A stretch of 64,000 nucleotides of DNA. It comes from Flaveria trinervia. Lineage: Eukaryota; Streptophyta; Magnoliopsida; Asterales; Asteraceae. A model generated the notes under the pieces. It saw nothing but the letters and a program-made list of their open reading frames with translations, was not told the origin of the DNA and did not search any database. Both the position numbers and the translations under genes were made by a program. Every line of letters begins with the position of its first letter. Position 1 is the first letter of the stretch. This document shows positions 1 to 11,286 of this stretch, one piece after another. The stretch spans positions 15,421,187 through 15,485,186 of the forward strand of contig CM046442.1 of assembly GCA_025506515.1 (NCBI GenBank), given 5' to 3'.

Positions 1-22
1 AAGGGAGATTAGAGAATCAAAG

Positions 23-885
23 ATGGTGTTCACAAAGTTCGATCTTGAAAAGTTCGACGGAAAGAATGATTTCGGGTTATGACGTGTCAAGATGCGAGAG
101 CTACTGGTACACCAGGGCTGGTGGGAGCACTCGCAGGGCAGGCAAACTTGCCGGCGGGCTTGACAGAGAAAGAAAAGCGAGAGATCATGGAGAAGGAGCA
201 CAGTGCAATAATCTTGTCCTTGGGAGACCGGGCTCTTCGAGCAGTATCGAAGGAAGACTCGGCTGCCGGAATTTGAGCAAAACTTGAAAGTTTGTACATG
301 ACGAAGTCATTGGCGAATAGACTGTACCTGAAGAAATGGTTATATACTTTTCACATGGCGGCTAACAAGACCCTGGAAGATCATACAGATGAGTTTAACA
401 AACTTATCTTGGATCTTAAGAACATTGATACGAAATTGGAAGATGAAGATCAAGTCATTATCTTCTTGACTTCGTTACCAAAGTCGTATGAACATTTTGT
501 TGATACATTGATGTATGGTCGAGAGACATTATCAATGGAAGATGTTCTTGCAGCCATGAACTCAAAGGAGTTGAAGAAAAGGAGTGATGTACAAGAAGAT
601 TCAAGTGATAGGTTGTTAGTGCGTGGGAGATCAGAACAAAGGTTCATAAAAAGCAAGAGACAAGCTAAATCAAGATCTAGAACTAAACGAAGGTGTTATG
701 TATGCAATTCAGAAAAGCATCTCAAGAAAGACTGCCTGGATAGGAGGAAGAAGGGAAATGAATCAAGTTTGGCAAAAGGGCAAACTAGCCATGTATCCAA
801 AGGGTCTGCTGATGGCTATGATAGCTCTGATGTCCTTAATATGTCTTGTGATAAAGACATGGGTGAATGGATACTTGATTCATGA
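23..885 (+). pseudogene. copia A gag (capsid/nucleocapsid), degenerate
   Basis: The probable original start is the ATG at 23 (MVFTKFDLEKFDGKNDF), a typical copia gag N-terminus. The frame breaks within 20 codons. A clean sense frame resumes at 292-885 and carries the capsid helical region, with YTFHMAANKTLEDHTDEFNKL followed by LTSLPKSYEHFVDTL. A single CCHC zinc knuckle, CX2CX4HX4C (CYVCNSEKHLKKDC), lies at about 694-735. Gag normally forms the virus-like particle and binds element RNA. Early stops prevent a full product. The 5' UTR context before position 23 is too short to judge translation signals. Confidence 0.8.
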
Positions 886-1110
886 TGTTCTTTTCATATG
901 ACTCCGGTCAAGGAGTTCTTTAATGAGTTGAAGATGGAAGATCTTGGTGAGGTAAAGCTTGGGGATGATCGGCCTTGTAAAATTCTAGGGTTAGGTACTA
1001 TCACATTCAAGTTGCATAATGATACTGAGATTGATATTAGTGATATCAGGTATATTCCTAGTCCGAAAAAGAATTTGTTATCACCAGGGACTTTTGGGAA
1101 GTCAGGCTAT
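838..1110 (+). pseudogene. copia A protease, active site destroyed, C-terminal part displaced
   Basis: The protease begins around GEWILDS. The expected Asp-Ser-Gly catalytic triplet reads Asp-Ser-stop, because a TGA replaces the glycine codon at about 883. The following CSFHMTPVKEFF, ILGLGTITFKL and NLLSPG segments match the copia aspartic protease fold. The domain is cut at 1110 by a solo LTR and continues at 3372 with YVGLKDGKARIVKG-like sequence. Two independent lesions (stop and insertion) inactivate it. Their order cannot be dated from one copy. Confidence 0.75.
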
Positions 1111-3366
1111 TGCAACATCCGTCGAATTTCAAAATTATGAAACCAAACCCGAACTCACTTTAAACTTTCATACAATGGAAATTTTAATATTTAAAATTTT
1201 TATTATTTATTTGAATCAAACACGTTAAATGTACAATTTAAACAATATTGAAAATTGTTTTATTCATTTTATCATTTAAACAAAGAATAATAATTTATTT
1301 ATTTTATATATAATCCTTTTCATAAAAATATAAATCTTTATTTATCATTTTATAATATATAACTAAATAGAAAAGACTTATTAAAACTTATAAAGTTATA
1401 AAATGAATTTTAATAAACTTATAAAGTTACAAGTCTTTTAAAAGTTATAAAGATTTTATAAGAAAATAAATTGTAATTATTCTTTTATCTATTTTTTTAT
1501 TTAATCTTATATTTATTTCAAAATCATAACCCCCTTTTAAAAGACTTATAAATCACCATTAATACCATTCATAACCTCCTCCTAACCACAAATATAAAAG
1601 GAAGGCTTAGGCCTCACTTTTTATTTGCTCATTCTCTCAAAATCTCACTATCATATCTTTCTTTTATCCATTGGTTATGATCAATTTGAAGAATTTTATT
1701 TTATAAAAAATTTCAAGAATTCTTAATACTAAGGTAATCTTTTATTGCTTTTATATTATACATTTTAATCATCATAACATCCAATTGTTCTATGACTTTA
1801 TGTTCTTACTATTGTTCTTTCTTCTACCAAATCTCTTTTTATTTCAATCATCATCATTTGATCATTAATATTTTAATAATCACTAACCTTATAACAATCA
1901 CTAACATACCTAAATAAGCTAACAACACACTAAAATAAATAAAGAATCTCGTTTGCATATGGACAGCTATGCCGTCGCATTCGGTTATTCCACAAGATTA
2001 TTATTTTAAATGATGGTTATGCCAAAGTCTTAGAATATTTTTATAACTCAAATGAAGACTAATATACCATATATTGACATAATAAAATGTTCTAACCCGT
2101 TTCATGCTTTAACGATTATAAAAGTGCACATAAGTGCCTTACTTGAATTCTGGCAGAATATAATCATACTTCAACCGACCATAACTTGATTATAACAAAC
2201 TAAATTTGAGTAAACTCAGACTCCATGTTAATTTCATTGAATTACCTTTTCAACAACAGTTTATACGTCTTCAAACTCAATGGACGACTCAACAATATCC
2301 TTCACAAGATAAGTGCGCATTTCAGCACCTTCTGTCTTGTGTTGCTTGTTTGACCTATTTAAAGATCTTTTTATAAAATTATTTCTGAATGAAAGCTGTC
2401 CGGGAGACTTTGAAATAATAAAGTATAATTTTTATAATTTTATAAAACCGTTTTCTATTTTTAAAACCTGTTCAAACAAATACCAAACACTCTGTCCAAA
2501 ATCTAAAATTGATGCAATAATCCTTTTTCAATCTACCTTTTGTTTTTAGCATTCTTTAAACGTCCCCATTTCTTGTAATGAATTCCAACCTCAAGTTATT
2601 GTTCTTTTTATCATTTAGGACATCACCTTTGACTATTGACATTCAAGTTTTCTTATGTACTCTACAACTATCACTATACTTGTGAGTTTTCCATGTGAGT
2701 ATTTCTATACTCCTTTTTCATATTTTCACACTTTGGGGTGAAACATGTTACCTTATAATCATTTCACTTGTAAAACATCTAATTCTTGTAAACTTATGGT
2801 AATTCACTTGTATGTTGTGGTTAGTTGATCTTTGTAGCTACCATGTAATGTCGATTATATGTACAATCATTAACTATTGCTAGCCTGGAGACGTCATAGA
2901 TCTATGAGCCTGACAAGCCTGCTTGGTTGATCCAAGTACACTTAGCTAATCGTATATACTTGTAAACGTTTGAGACTTGTAAAACTGTCAAGGTTTGATT
3001 GTGCATTTTGTCTTACATTCCTAGTTACTTTGTTCACTGATCTATGACATGAATTGCCATTTTTTTATATTTATGTATTGAAAACTATGAAAATATCACC
3101 AACATTATTGTTGACCCTGTATTTTTAACATGCTTCAGGTTTAATACTTGAGTTTCTCTTCGTGCTCATATAAGACTTGGACCTAGTTTAACTAAATATG
3201 TTATTTCTTTGTTTGAAGCTTTTGTATTGTATGGACTTATTTGTCTTGTAATGTTTAATGATTAATGATATTTAATATTATTTCAACTTAATTAGTTCCA
3301 TGTGTTATGAACAATCGTTTTACGTTCGTCCGCCCCCACGACTCCGCCTTCGGTCGGGGTGTGACA
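1111..3366 (+). mobile_element. solo LTR of a Ty3/gypsy-type element inserted in copia A protease
   Basis: The insert begins TGCAACATCC and ends GGGGTGTGACA, giving short inverted ends (TG...CA) like those of chromovirus LTRs. It is flanked by GCTAT (1106-1110) and ACTAT (3367-3371), a 5-bp target duplication with one mismatch. The copia protease frame resumes straight after it. A plus-strand promoter with TATAAAAGG lies at about 1593-1600, which sets the orientation. It holds no coding domain, primer binding site or purine tract, as expected after LTR-LTR recombination. The length of 2256 bp is long but within the range for plant Ty3 LTRs. Confidence 0.75.
1591..1600 (+). promoter_or_regulatory. 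TATA box of the solo LTR
   Basis: AATATAAAAGG is followed within about 40 bases by a pyrimidine-rich leader, the usual U3/R arrangement. It supports a plus-strand orientation of the solo LTR. Confidence 0.5.
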
Positions 3367-3371
3367 ACTAT

Positions 3372-4600
3372 TATGTTGGGTTGAAAGATGGTAAGGCTAG
3401 AATTGTTAAGGGTTCCTTAGTATTGTTAACTGGTAGTAGGAGGAGTAACATACATATAAACTAGAAGGATCAGTAGCACTGGGTAGTGATTGCATGGCAG
3501 TTACTAAGATTGATAGTTCTCTATTGTGGCATAAAAGATTTTGCCATCTTAGTGAACAGGGTCTCTTTGAGTTGAGGAAACAAGGCATCATTAGTGAGTT
3601 TAAGGTAAATGAGTAGGTTTCTCTAAGACATGTGTCTTGGGTAAAAGTAAGAGGGTTCAGTTCAAAACTGGTAAGCACACGTCTACTAATGTATTAGACT
3701 ATGTACATTCAGATCTTTGGGGGCCTGCTAGAACTAGTACTCTAGGTGGAGCTATTTATATCTTGTCTATTATAGACGATTATTCACGAAGGGTTTGGGT
3801 TTATGTTCTTAAGCATAAGAATGAGGCTTTCAAAAGATTTGTAGAGTGGAAGACTCTAGTAGAAACTCAGAGTGAAAGGAAGGTAAAGAAGTTGAGGACT
3901 GATAATGGTCTGGAATTCTGTAATCATGAGTTCAATGAGTTTTGCAGAAATCATGGTATAGCCAAACATCTCACGGTACCTGGTACTCCCCAACAAAATG
4001 GGTTGGCTGAGAGAATGAACAAGACTTTGTTGGAGAGACTTAGGTGCATGAGGTTTAATGCTGGTTACATCTGCAGCTTATCTGATTAACAGGTCTCCAT
4101 CCAGAGCTTTAGGTATGAAGACTCCTATGGAGATTTGGACAGGAGTTAAACCTGACTATAGTCATTTGAGGGTAATTAGGTCAGTGGTCTATTTTCATGT
4201 TAGTCAGGATAAGCTTGATGCAAGGGCTCAAATAGGTGTTCTTTTGGGGTATCCTGAGGGTGTCAAGGGATATAGAATATGGAGGTTAGAAGGTGAAGGA
4301 TCTCGGGTAATAGTAAGCAGAGATATAGATTTCCAAGAAGGCCTGCTATACAAGGATGTTGTAGGTGTTTCCATCCAAACTCAGTATCTAGAGAAAGTTG
4401 AGATTGAGGTGGAGTATGATGATGATTTAGAAAGGAATACTGGGTCAAGCAGTGGGATTGAAGGTGAAGTGAATCATGAACCTCGGATTACATATAGCAT
4501 TGCCAGAGATGGGCCTAGAAGAAAGGTGGTAGCTCATATTAGATATAGGCATAATCAAGATGTGTCAGCTGTTGCTTTCCCAACTGCTGAAGAGGAGAGT
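3372..4600 (+). pseudogene. copia A integrase
   Basis: The GAG-pre-integrase zinc-binding part is recognisable at 3520-3690 (LWHKRFCHLSEQGLFELRKQGI, then a CVLGKSKR segment). The catalytic core follows in one clean frame from about 3637. The DDE triad is visible as HSDLWGP, RTDNGLEFC and QNGLAERMNKTLLE. A frame change near 4080 precedes NRSPSRALGMKTPMEIW, and the C-terminal region continues to SRDIDFQEG. Integrase would join the cDNA to chromosomal DNA. Stops upstream of 3637 and the frameshift at 4080 make it non-functional. A truncated open frame ends with the target-site-like SIARDGPRR linker. Confidence 0.85.
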
Positions 4601-5630
4601 ATCTATGAGCCTTTGAATTATGCTGAGGCAATGTCTTCAGGTGAAAGGGATAGATGGTATGGTGCTATGCTTAAAGAGATGAACTCCCTGGAAAAGAATA
4701 AAACATACGAATTGGTTGATAAGCCAATTGATCAGAAGCTGGTTGCTTGCAAGTGGCTGTTTAAAGTCAAGGATGGTGTCCTGGTGCTGAGGGTCCCAGG
4801 TTTAAAGCTCGGTTGGTAGCTAAGGGATTTACTTAGAGAGAAGGTATTGACTATAATGAGATTTTTTCACCAGTGGTGAAGCATACTTCTATTCGTATAA
4901 TTTTGTCTATCACAACTGCTCTTGATTAGAGTTGAAACAACTAGATGTCAAGACAACTTTCTTACATGGGTTCTTAGATGAAAAGATATATATAAAGCAA
5001 CCTATGGGTTTTGAGGTGAAAGGCAAGGGGGATAAGGTGTGTTTATTGAAGACGTCATTATATGGTCTGAAATAGTCACCTAGACAGTGGTACAAGCGAT
5101 TTGATAAGTTTATGGTGAATCATGGCTTTACTAGGAGTGACTATGATAGTTGTGTGTATCATAGAAAATGTCATAGTGGGGATTATTGTACTTGTTTCTA
5201 TATGTAGATGATATGTTGATAGCATGTAAGGTGCAAGAAGAGATTGAAGCTACAAAGAAGTTACTCATGATGGAGTTTGAAATGAAGGAACTTGGTGACT
5301 CGGAAAATTTTAGGTATGGAAATTATCAGGGATAGGGGTTCTAGACAGTTAAAGTTGTCACAGACTTCGTATGCTAATAAAGTTTTGAAACTTTATGGTA
5401 TGCAGGGTTGCAAAGTTGTTAAAACTCCTATTGGTGCTCATTTCAAGTTGTCCATGGAAGATAGTCCTTGTACTGAAGATGAGTTCTCTTATATGGAAAA
5501 GGTTCCATATGCAAATGTAGTAGGAAGTCTTATGTATCTTATGGTGTGCACCAGGTCTGATTTGGCTTATGCTATGAGCTTGGTTAGTAGGTTTATTTCA
5601 TCATCTGGGAAGGTTCATTAGGATGCTGTC
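4601..5630 (+). pseudogene. copia A reverse transcriptase
   Basis: The reverse transcriptase starts at YEPLNYAEAMSSGERDRW and includes VACKWLFKVK, ARLVAKGF, QLDVKTTFLHGFLDEKIY and the catalytic YVDD (about 5200-5211, within LFLYVDDMLIA). Several frameshifts occur (about 4790, 5175 and 5310), with in-frame stops at sites such as GFT-stop-REG. The segment VVGSLMYLMVCTRSDLAYA at 5519-5575 links RT to RNase H. This is the copy-making enzyme of the element and cannot be made intact here. Confidence 0.85.
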
Positions 5631-6190
5631 AAATGGATCCTTAGATATCTTCAATATACTAAAGATTGGGGATTGATCTTTGGTTTGAAGGAAGGTGATG
5701 ATCAAGATAGAGTTGAAGGATATGTTGACTCTGATTATGCAAAAGATTTTGATAAGGGAAGATCCATTACTGGTTATGTGTTCAGGGTGATGGGTAATGT
5801 GGTAAGCTGGAAAGCTCAGTTGCAGCATATGGTAGCTTTATCTACTACCGAAGCAAAGTATATGGCTCTAACTAAAGCTGTAAAGGAGTCATTGTGGTTA
5901 CAAAGACTTGTTGCTGAGTTAGGAATGAGATTGTCTGATACAATTGTATTTTGTGACAATCAAGGTTTTGTACAACTTGCTAAGAACAGTGTCTTTCATG
6001 AAAGGACTAAGCATATTCATGTTAGACTGCATTTTATTCGGGAAGTGATTAGTAATAAAGAAGTTCTGGTAAAACAAGTTAGGATAGATGAGAATCTTGC
6101 AGATATTCTTACAAAGGTGGTGTCAGGTTCTAAGTTGAGTTTTATGTTACAAAGCTTAGTATTGGTGATATTGTTAATAGTGTTCTATGA
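5631..6190 (+). pseudogene. copia A RNase H
   Basis: An almost uninterrupted frame (5673-6245) carries the copia RNase H hallmarks. These are YVDSDYAKDFDKGRSITGYVF, then STTEAKYMALTKAVKESLWL, CDNQGFVQLAKN and HERTKHIHVRLHFIRE, ending near ADILTKVV. The acidic residues (D of DSD, E of TEAKY, D of CDNQ) are present. A stop separates it from RT at 5621. The open frame runs past the domain through the purine tract (AAAGGCGGAG, 6201-6210) into the LTR, which is normal read-through of non-coding sequence. Confidence 0.85.
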
Positions 6191-6212
6191 TGCATACTCT
6201 AAAGGCGGAGAT

Positions 6213-6835
6213 TGTGGAAAGTTAGAGTTGATCATAGACAGTTGACAATGCTTCGGAAGAAGAATTTTTGGCTTGGAAGAGTGGAGGTTACTCTTCGGAA
6301 GAAGGATGATTAAGCTTCGGAAGTTCTCTTAACTTCGGAAGTAAAGTTTATTCTCGGAAGATATGTTTGCTAAACACAGAGGGGGTAAACTATAAATAGT
6401 TTGTTAATATTTTTTAAGTCCTGATTCGTGTATATAAAGATCAATAGACGTTTAGAAGTTTAAGTTTTTCTAGTATTCTTGTGTAATTCTTCATAACAAG
6501 TTCATCATTCAATAGTGAATCTTTCTTCAATCTTGTTCTTTCTTAGTTAGTTTTACAACACATCTCTATAAAGTAATCATCTCTATACTCTGTTTGATTA
6601 GAGATTAGTCTGTTTTGCGATCATGTTGATCAGTTTGTTCATTAATCATTATGTTTTCTTCGTTATCTTGATGATAAGTTTTCTTGTCTAGTTGGATTTC
6701 TTTGTTCTTATGATCTATAATAAAACTTTGGCATGTTTATGTGTTTAGGTACCGTTGAGCCTGAGATTTCTTGACTCAATTTACCGGTTAATCTCTTCAA
6801 ATATTGTATTTTCTATTTTTACCCTTATATACAGC
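6213..6835 (+). repeat. 3' LTR of copia A
   Basis: The LTR begins TGTGGAAAG directly after a purine tract (AAAGGCGGAGAT). It contains a box array at about 6248-6366, a TATA box TATATAAA at 6431-6438 and a pyrimidine-rich leader. The right end is not fixed by a second copy. A TATACA near 6830 is only a candidate. Confidence 0.6.
6248..6366 (+). promoter_or_regulatory. CTTCGGAAG box array upstream of the copia A TATA box
   Basis: Five copies of CTTCGGAAG or a one-base variant occur within about 120 bases, at near 6251, 6293, 6317, 6333 and 6353. They end roughly 65 bases before the TATA box. The position suits U3 enhancer boxes. The same 9-mer, in either orientation, recurs through the unrelated Copia-C element. 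Confidence 0.55.
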
Positions 6836-8130
6836 ATGAACCCAAAATATCATATCTAAAGGATGATAGGTTTTTTTTAACTCATATATTCTCAATATAT
6901 TCACATAAAAGACTAATATAATTTCTTACAAAGAAAATAATGATAATAATTGTGTGTTTAGTAGACAAATTGGTTAATACGAAAAATCTATTTTATCCTT
7001 TTAAAATAAAACCAACTAATCCATCAAGATAGTACAAACTATATTTTAAAAACAAAAGGGATAATAACAGAATCTATTATAATTATTTGGCAGATACTTC
7101 ATGTGTTACCATTATATAAGCAAAAAAAACTATTGCACAATGCAATATTTTAATAATAGTATAACGAAAAGAAAAAATATATTAAACATATAGTTGCAAA
7201 GTCCTAAACCATCAAATCATTCCCCTAGAAAAGGTTGTCCTTCACTCCTTCCAGAAGTAGAAGGGGGGCAATCTAGTACTGATTTTCCCAAAACATAACT
7301 TTTTAATTTCTAATATATAACACTCTCGAATATAATATTTTATAAATTTATAAATAATAATGAAACTACCTATTTCTTAACCGAAAATAAAATGCATGCA
7401 AGTTTAAAAGAACTAGGAAATATAATTGAATTAAAACGCAACAAAACTAAATCAATTTAATAACTACTATCTAGTAATTAAATTATATTAAAGATAAAGT
7501 GAAAGATATCATATTTAAAAAAAAATACTTTTCTTCATAAATTGAGTCGTAGTTCATTTTTTATTTATTTTTAGTTTTGTATGAAGGGTGTAGCCATTGG
7601 AGACGTGGAAGGGACGACAACCCCATCTACTCCTGTTCTTTTCTAGTTCCTATTGTGTTCAACGTTTTCTTTTTAGATAATAATAAAAATATATAGTTCA
7701 TGAGCCGATTATGACTTGTGTATATATTTTTTATATATCCTTTTCAATCTCTAACCCAACACGAGTGTTTAACATAAACTCAAATATATTAAGATAAATT
7801 GTGCAAATTATATGAACAAAAAGATATTTATAATCAAGGTAGGAAGAAAATTCAATAACCAAGTGCATTCACCACAAATTAGTTTGAGAAAGTTTCTTCA
7901 CTTGACCATGCATGTTACAAAACAAGAAGAAACAAAAAGAAGGGACATTGTGTTACAATCATAGCTAGCTTTCATTAGACTGTCTCAACAATGTATTAAC
8001 GCTTAACCTCCTTAGTTGATAGTTACACATTTTTTACAATTATTACTTTTCACCCTCCAATATTTCAATTATTACAATTTTAGTCCCTCAACTAACCACA
8101 ATGAAGTAAAATTCTATACGAGCATGCAAC
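6836..8130. other. AT-rich interval without recognisable genes
   Basis: No open frame above background, RNA gene or terminal repeat is visible. The right-hand part (about 7.6-8.13 kb) probably includes the 3' LTR of the minus-strand Gypsy-B. Read on the minus strand, a TGTTGCATGC sequence starts at 8131 directly after a G-run. Its far end could not be located. Confidence 0.5.
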
Positions 8131-9016
8131 AAACCCCAACCCCCCCCCCCCCCCCCCCAAAATAATTTGCTTGTCCTCAAGAATGAAAGTTGGAAAAGTG
8201 TAGTTCAAAGACATCCAAAAACACCAATGAAGCATCTGTAATTGGTACGCTTACCCAATAAACCAAGACTTGAGTGACCAAGGACCTTTCTCTACGAGCT
8301 AGGTGTTGGTCAACAATAGCTCGTTAAAAGGAAACGAGTTAGTGGGTAAAGGAAAATTAGGATGATGAGCACCATGAGTAGCTTTTAACAATGATACATG
8401 AAACACATAATAAAGCTGAGCATCTAAAGAAGATCCAGCTTATATGCTACTAAACCAACCTTCTCTGATATTAAAAAAAGGTCCATAGTACATGAGGAGC
8501 AAACTTAGAGTACTAATATCCTTGTATGGTTGTTTGAACATGGGGTTGTTGCTTCAAATAAACCTAGTCGCCCGCATTAAAATGTCATTTAGTGCGATGA
8601 TTAGTAGTCATTTGCAACAAATGATTGTGTCTTACCCAATGATTGCTTCAAAGATTGAATCATTGCCTCCCAGTCACGATGAAAATGTTCCGTAACATCC
8701 ATTAAGTATCAAAAGGAATGTATGGAATATGGACATAAGGAGGATAGCAATACAAATCATGGAATGAGGACATTTCAATGGACGAATGATAGTGTTATTG
8801 TACCACAATTCGCCAGTGGTAACCATTGTATCTACTATGTGGAGCATCTATCTCCATGCAATGTAAGTAAGATTCTAAATATCTATTTTAAACTTATGTT
8901 TAGCAATCACTTTGAGGGTGTTAGATAATGGATAAAGCTAATTGGATGCCTTGTAGCCACATAAACTCTTGTCAAAACTAATTAAGGAGGATCGGATCCA
9001 ATTAGACATGATTAAG
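8131..9016 (-). pseudogene. Gypsy-B pol 3' part (integrase core to C-terminus), degenerate
   Basis: Reading the minus strand from 9016 towards 8131 gives a Ty3/gypsy integrase tail. Segments resembling DPILLNxF, WLQGIQLALSII and GELWYNNTI (usual AEYWYNTT) are followed by the diagnostic YYGPF and VFHVSLLK motifs (about 8490-8400). A segment like LEDKQII precedes a homopolymeric purine tract. Many stops and frameshifts show great age. The upstream half of the same integrase lies at 35984-36372, displaced by the Copia-C insertion. This interval carries the only evidence for the element's 3' end. Confidence 0.7.
8140..8158 (-). repeat. 19-base C-run (G-run on the minus strand): Gypsy-B polypurine tract
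   Basis: The uninterrupted run of C on the plus strand is a G-run on the minus strand. It lies between the pol 3' end and a TG-initiated LTR start, the position of a polypurine tract. Homopolymer slippage probably lengthened it, and its true length may be uncertain in assembly. Confidence 0.55.
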
Positions 9017-9853
9017 TGTTGGATCAAGAAGACGGGTGCAACCAAAACCAAACACTTAGAGTATTTTGAGTACAACTAATAAAGTTCTTTCGAAGATAAG
9101 TTCAGCACTTCTGAAGGTATATGTGAACTTCCGAAGCAAAACTCAAAGGAACTTCTAAAGATAAGGTTCAGCTTTCGAAGACCAAGTCTCTGCTCTTTCG
9201 AGGGTTCAACACTTAGAAGAAATGAAGACTACAACTTCCAAAAAATGAAGTTCAAAGGAAGCCTCAGAAGAAGTAGCCACTTCTGAAGTATAAGTGGCTT
9301 CGAAAGAACAAGTAGTTAACCTTCGAAAGTATCTACTATGAACCAGTGGACATAAGTATGGTGTCTCTGACACTCCGCTACAAAACCTCTGATACTACAT
9401 GGTGTTTCCCAAAAGGCCATGTTGTTGACCATACTTTATTCCATTATTAAACTTCATTTGTTAGTATAGTTACCAACTTTAGCTGGTGACAAAAGGTAAG
9501 TCATGGACATGTAATGACTACCATATCTTAGATAAGACATTATCTAAGATACCTTAACTATAGCTTTGTAGTATTTGCTTTAGTTATAGGATTCCAGCTG
9601 GTATCAAAGTATATCCGACTATAGATAGTAGTATATATAGTTTCTTATTATAACTCTTGTAGTAAGCTTGTAAGAGTCTTGTAATACTTTGAGTTGAGAA
9701 GTAATATATACAAGTATCTTGAAAATTATTCTCTCGTGTTTTTTTGTGTTACTTAGTATATTATAATCAACTCTTAGAAGAATTCTGCTTCTTGAGTGTT
9801 CATCAGTGAGTTTGAGAGAAATACTTGTGTTGAATACAAAAACCAATACTGCA
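9017..9853 (+). repeat. 5' LTR of Copia-C
   Basis: Starts TGTTGGATCAAG and ends ...TGCA immediately before the primer binding site. TATA-like TATATATAG lies at 9632-9640. A box array covers about 9098-9330, with many boxes decayed to CTTCTGAAG or TTTCGAAG, changes expected from methyl-CpG deamination. It matches 35136-35983. Confidence 0.85.
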
Positions 9854-9854
9854 A

Positions 9855-9867
9855 TTGGTATCAGAGC
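9855..9867 (+). promoter_or_regulatory. primer binding site of Copia-C
   Basis: TTGGTATCAGAGC is the classic plant retrotransposon site complementary to the 3' end of initiator tRNA-Met. It lies one base after the LTR. Confidence 0.9.
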
Positions 9868-9940
9868 TTCTTCTCCTGATTGTGCGATCTAACCATCCTC
9901 ATCAAACTCTTGTTCACTCACTCTCTCACTACACTCAAAC

Positions 9941-11286
9941 ATGGCCCTTAACCAAAAATCTGAATATGAAATGGAAATGATGACTAAAGCACCCATCATC
10001 ACCCCAAAAAACTTCAGACAATGGAGCAGACGCATAGCAGGGTTCATCAGATATCAAGACAACCGCATGTGGAAATCTATTGCCAATGGTCCCTACGAGC
10101 CAAAGGTGGCTTCACCTGCTGGAGGAGATGCCATGATAGAGAAGGCAGTAGAAGGCTACTCTGAAGAAGATCTCAAGCGGATAGATATTTATGAGAAGGC
10201 GATAACTGTTCTGATGACTGCAATTCCCAACTCCATTATGGTGGGGGTTTGAGAACTATCGGACAACCAAGAACTGTTTGATGCTTTAACCCTCATGTAC
10301 TCCAACTCTAATGACTCAAAGAAAGATTCACTAAAGCAACAATTTGAGAACTTACTCATATTGCTAGAAAGACCTTGCACCAGCAATACTTCAGGTACAT
10401 GGATCTTATCTCCTCCCTTTAATCTGTGGGAATAGCTCCTGAATTGAGAGACCTCACAAGGAAATTCATGAGTGCACTTCCCAATGAGTGGACGTTCTAC
10501 TGTGTCTCCATCAAGAGGACAAAGAATCTGAACACTCTCTCCATGACTGAGCTCTATGGCATTCTAGATGGATATCATGTAGATATGAAAAACAAGAGTG
10601 GCCTTCAAGGAAGCAGACCTTCAAGCCTTTCTGCTAGCAACGCTCTCATGGTTGCTGAAGGCTCAAGACCCTCCCCCCAACCACAGCAGTACCTATCATA
10701 TCCTTAGCAACCATCCAGCTCATCTAGGCCTTACATCACATTCCCTGAGACTCCAAGGTTTCAACAGGCTTAACCCAGTCCCTTTCAGGATAGCTGTGCC
10801 TTTGTCTCAAGGAGTAGACACTCTAATGATTTTCAGTTCTGTTTTGAAGATCTAGAGTGTTTTAGCCCAGATGATGTGGAATACATGGACGTAGTCCAAC
10901 AAATGGCTCCGTTAACCTACAGGGCAAAGAAGTTCTTCAAAAGAACTGGAAGGCAGTTCCTTCAAAACCTAACTAGCAGCAAGTTTGGGTTTGACAAAGA
11001 AAATACCAAATGTTACAACTGTAACCAGTTGGGCCATTTTGCAAGGGAATGGAAAGCTCCCAAATCAAACCCGAGATCTGCTCATGCCTCCTCACATCCT
11101 TTAACATCGAAAGCTGCTAGAAAATCAATTAAAACTACTGTTGTAGCACAAGAAGTTGATTCGAGCTTTATGGTACAAGATGTCATCCCTGCTCAAGCAC
11201 TCATGGCTAGAACAGACAACTCTAAGGTATACGATCATCTTTGTACTCCAGCCTGTATTGCTAAGGTTAAAATGTACCAGGACTAT
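9941..11286 (+). pseudogene. Copia-C gag, first part
   Basis: The first ATG after the primer site (9941, MALNQKSEYEMEMMTKAP) opens the gag frame, followed by NFRQWSRRIAGFIRYQDNRMW typical of SIRE-type capsids. Stops occur near 10250, 10422 and 10705, with frame changes between. The first zinc knuckle reads CYNCNQLGHFAREW (about 11011-11052): the last cysteine of CX2CX4HX4C has become tryptophan. The frame stops at the Copia-D insertion (target site ACTAT, 11282-11286) and resumes at 25490. Gag would build the particle and package RNA; this copy cannot. Confidence 0.8.

Larger units (their letters stand above)
1..6835 (+). mobile_element. Ty1/copia retrotransposon A, 5' truncated by window edge
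   Basis: The coding order gag, protease, integrase, reverse transcriptase, RNase H is the Ty1/copia order. It ends in a purine tract and a TG-initiated 3' LTR near 6213. The 5' LTR and primer binding site lie upstream of position 1; the window opens about 22 bases before the gag ATG. A Ty3-type solo LTR (1111-3366) interrupts it. Stop codons and frameshifts occur in every domain, so the copy is dead. The style of gag (one CCHC knuckle, no long C-terminal extension) and integrase resembles the Tork/TNT1 group; this lineage call is from memory of motifs. The right edge is approximate because no second LTR is available for comparison. Confidence 0.85.

Noticed and set aside
6251..6366. CTTCGGAAG boxes as heat-shock elements
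   Set aside because: Heat-shock elements need GAA/TTC units two bases apart; within the box the spacing is one, so the match is not convincing.
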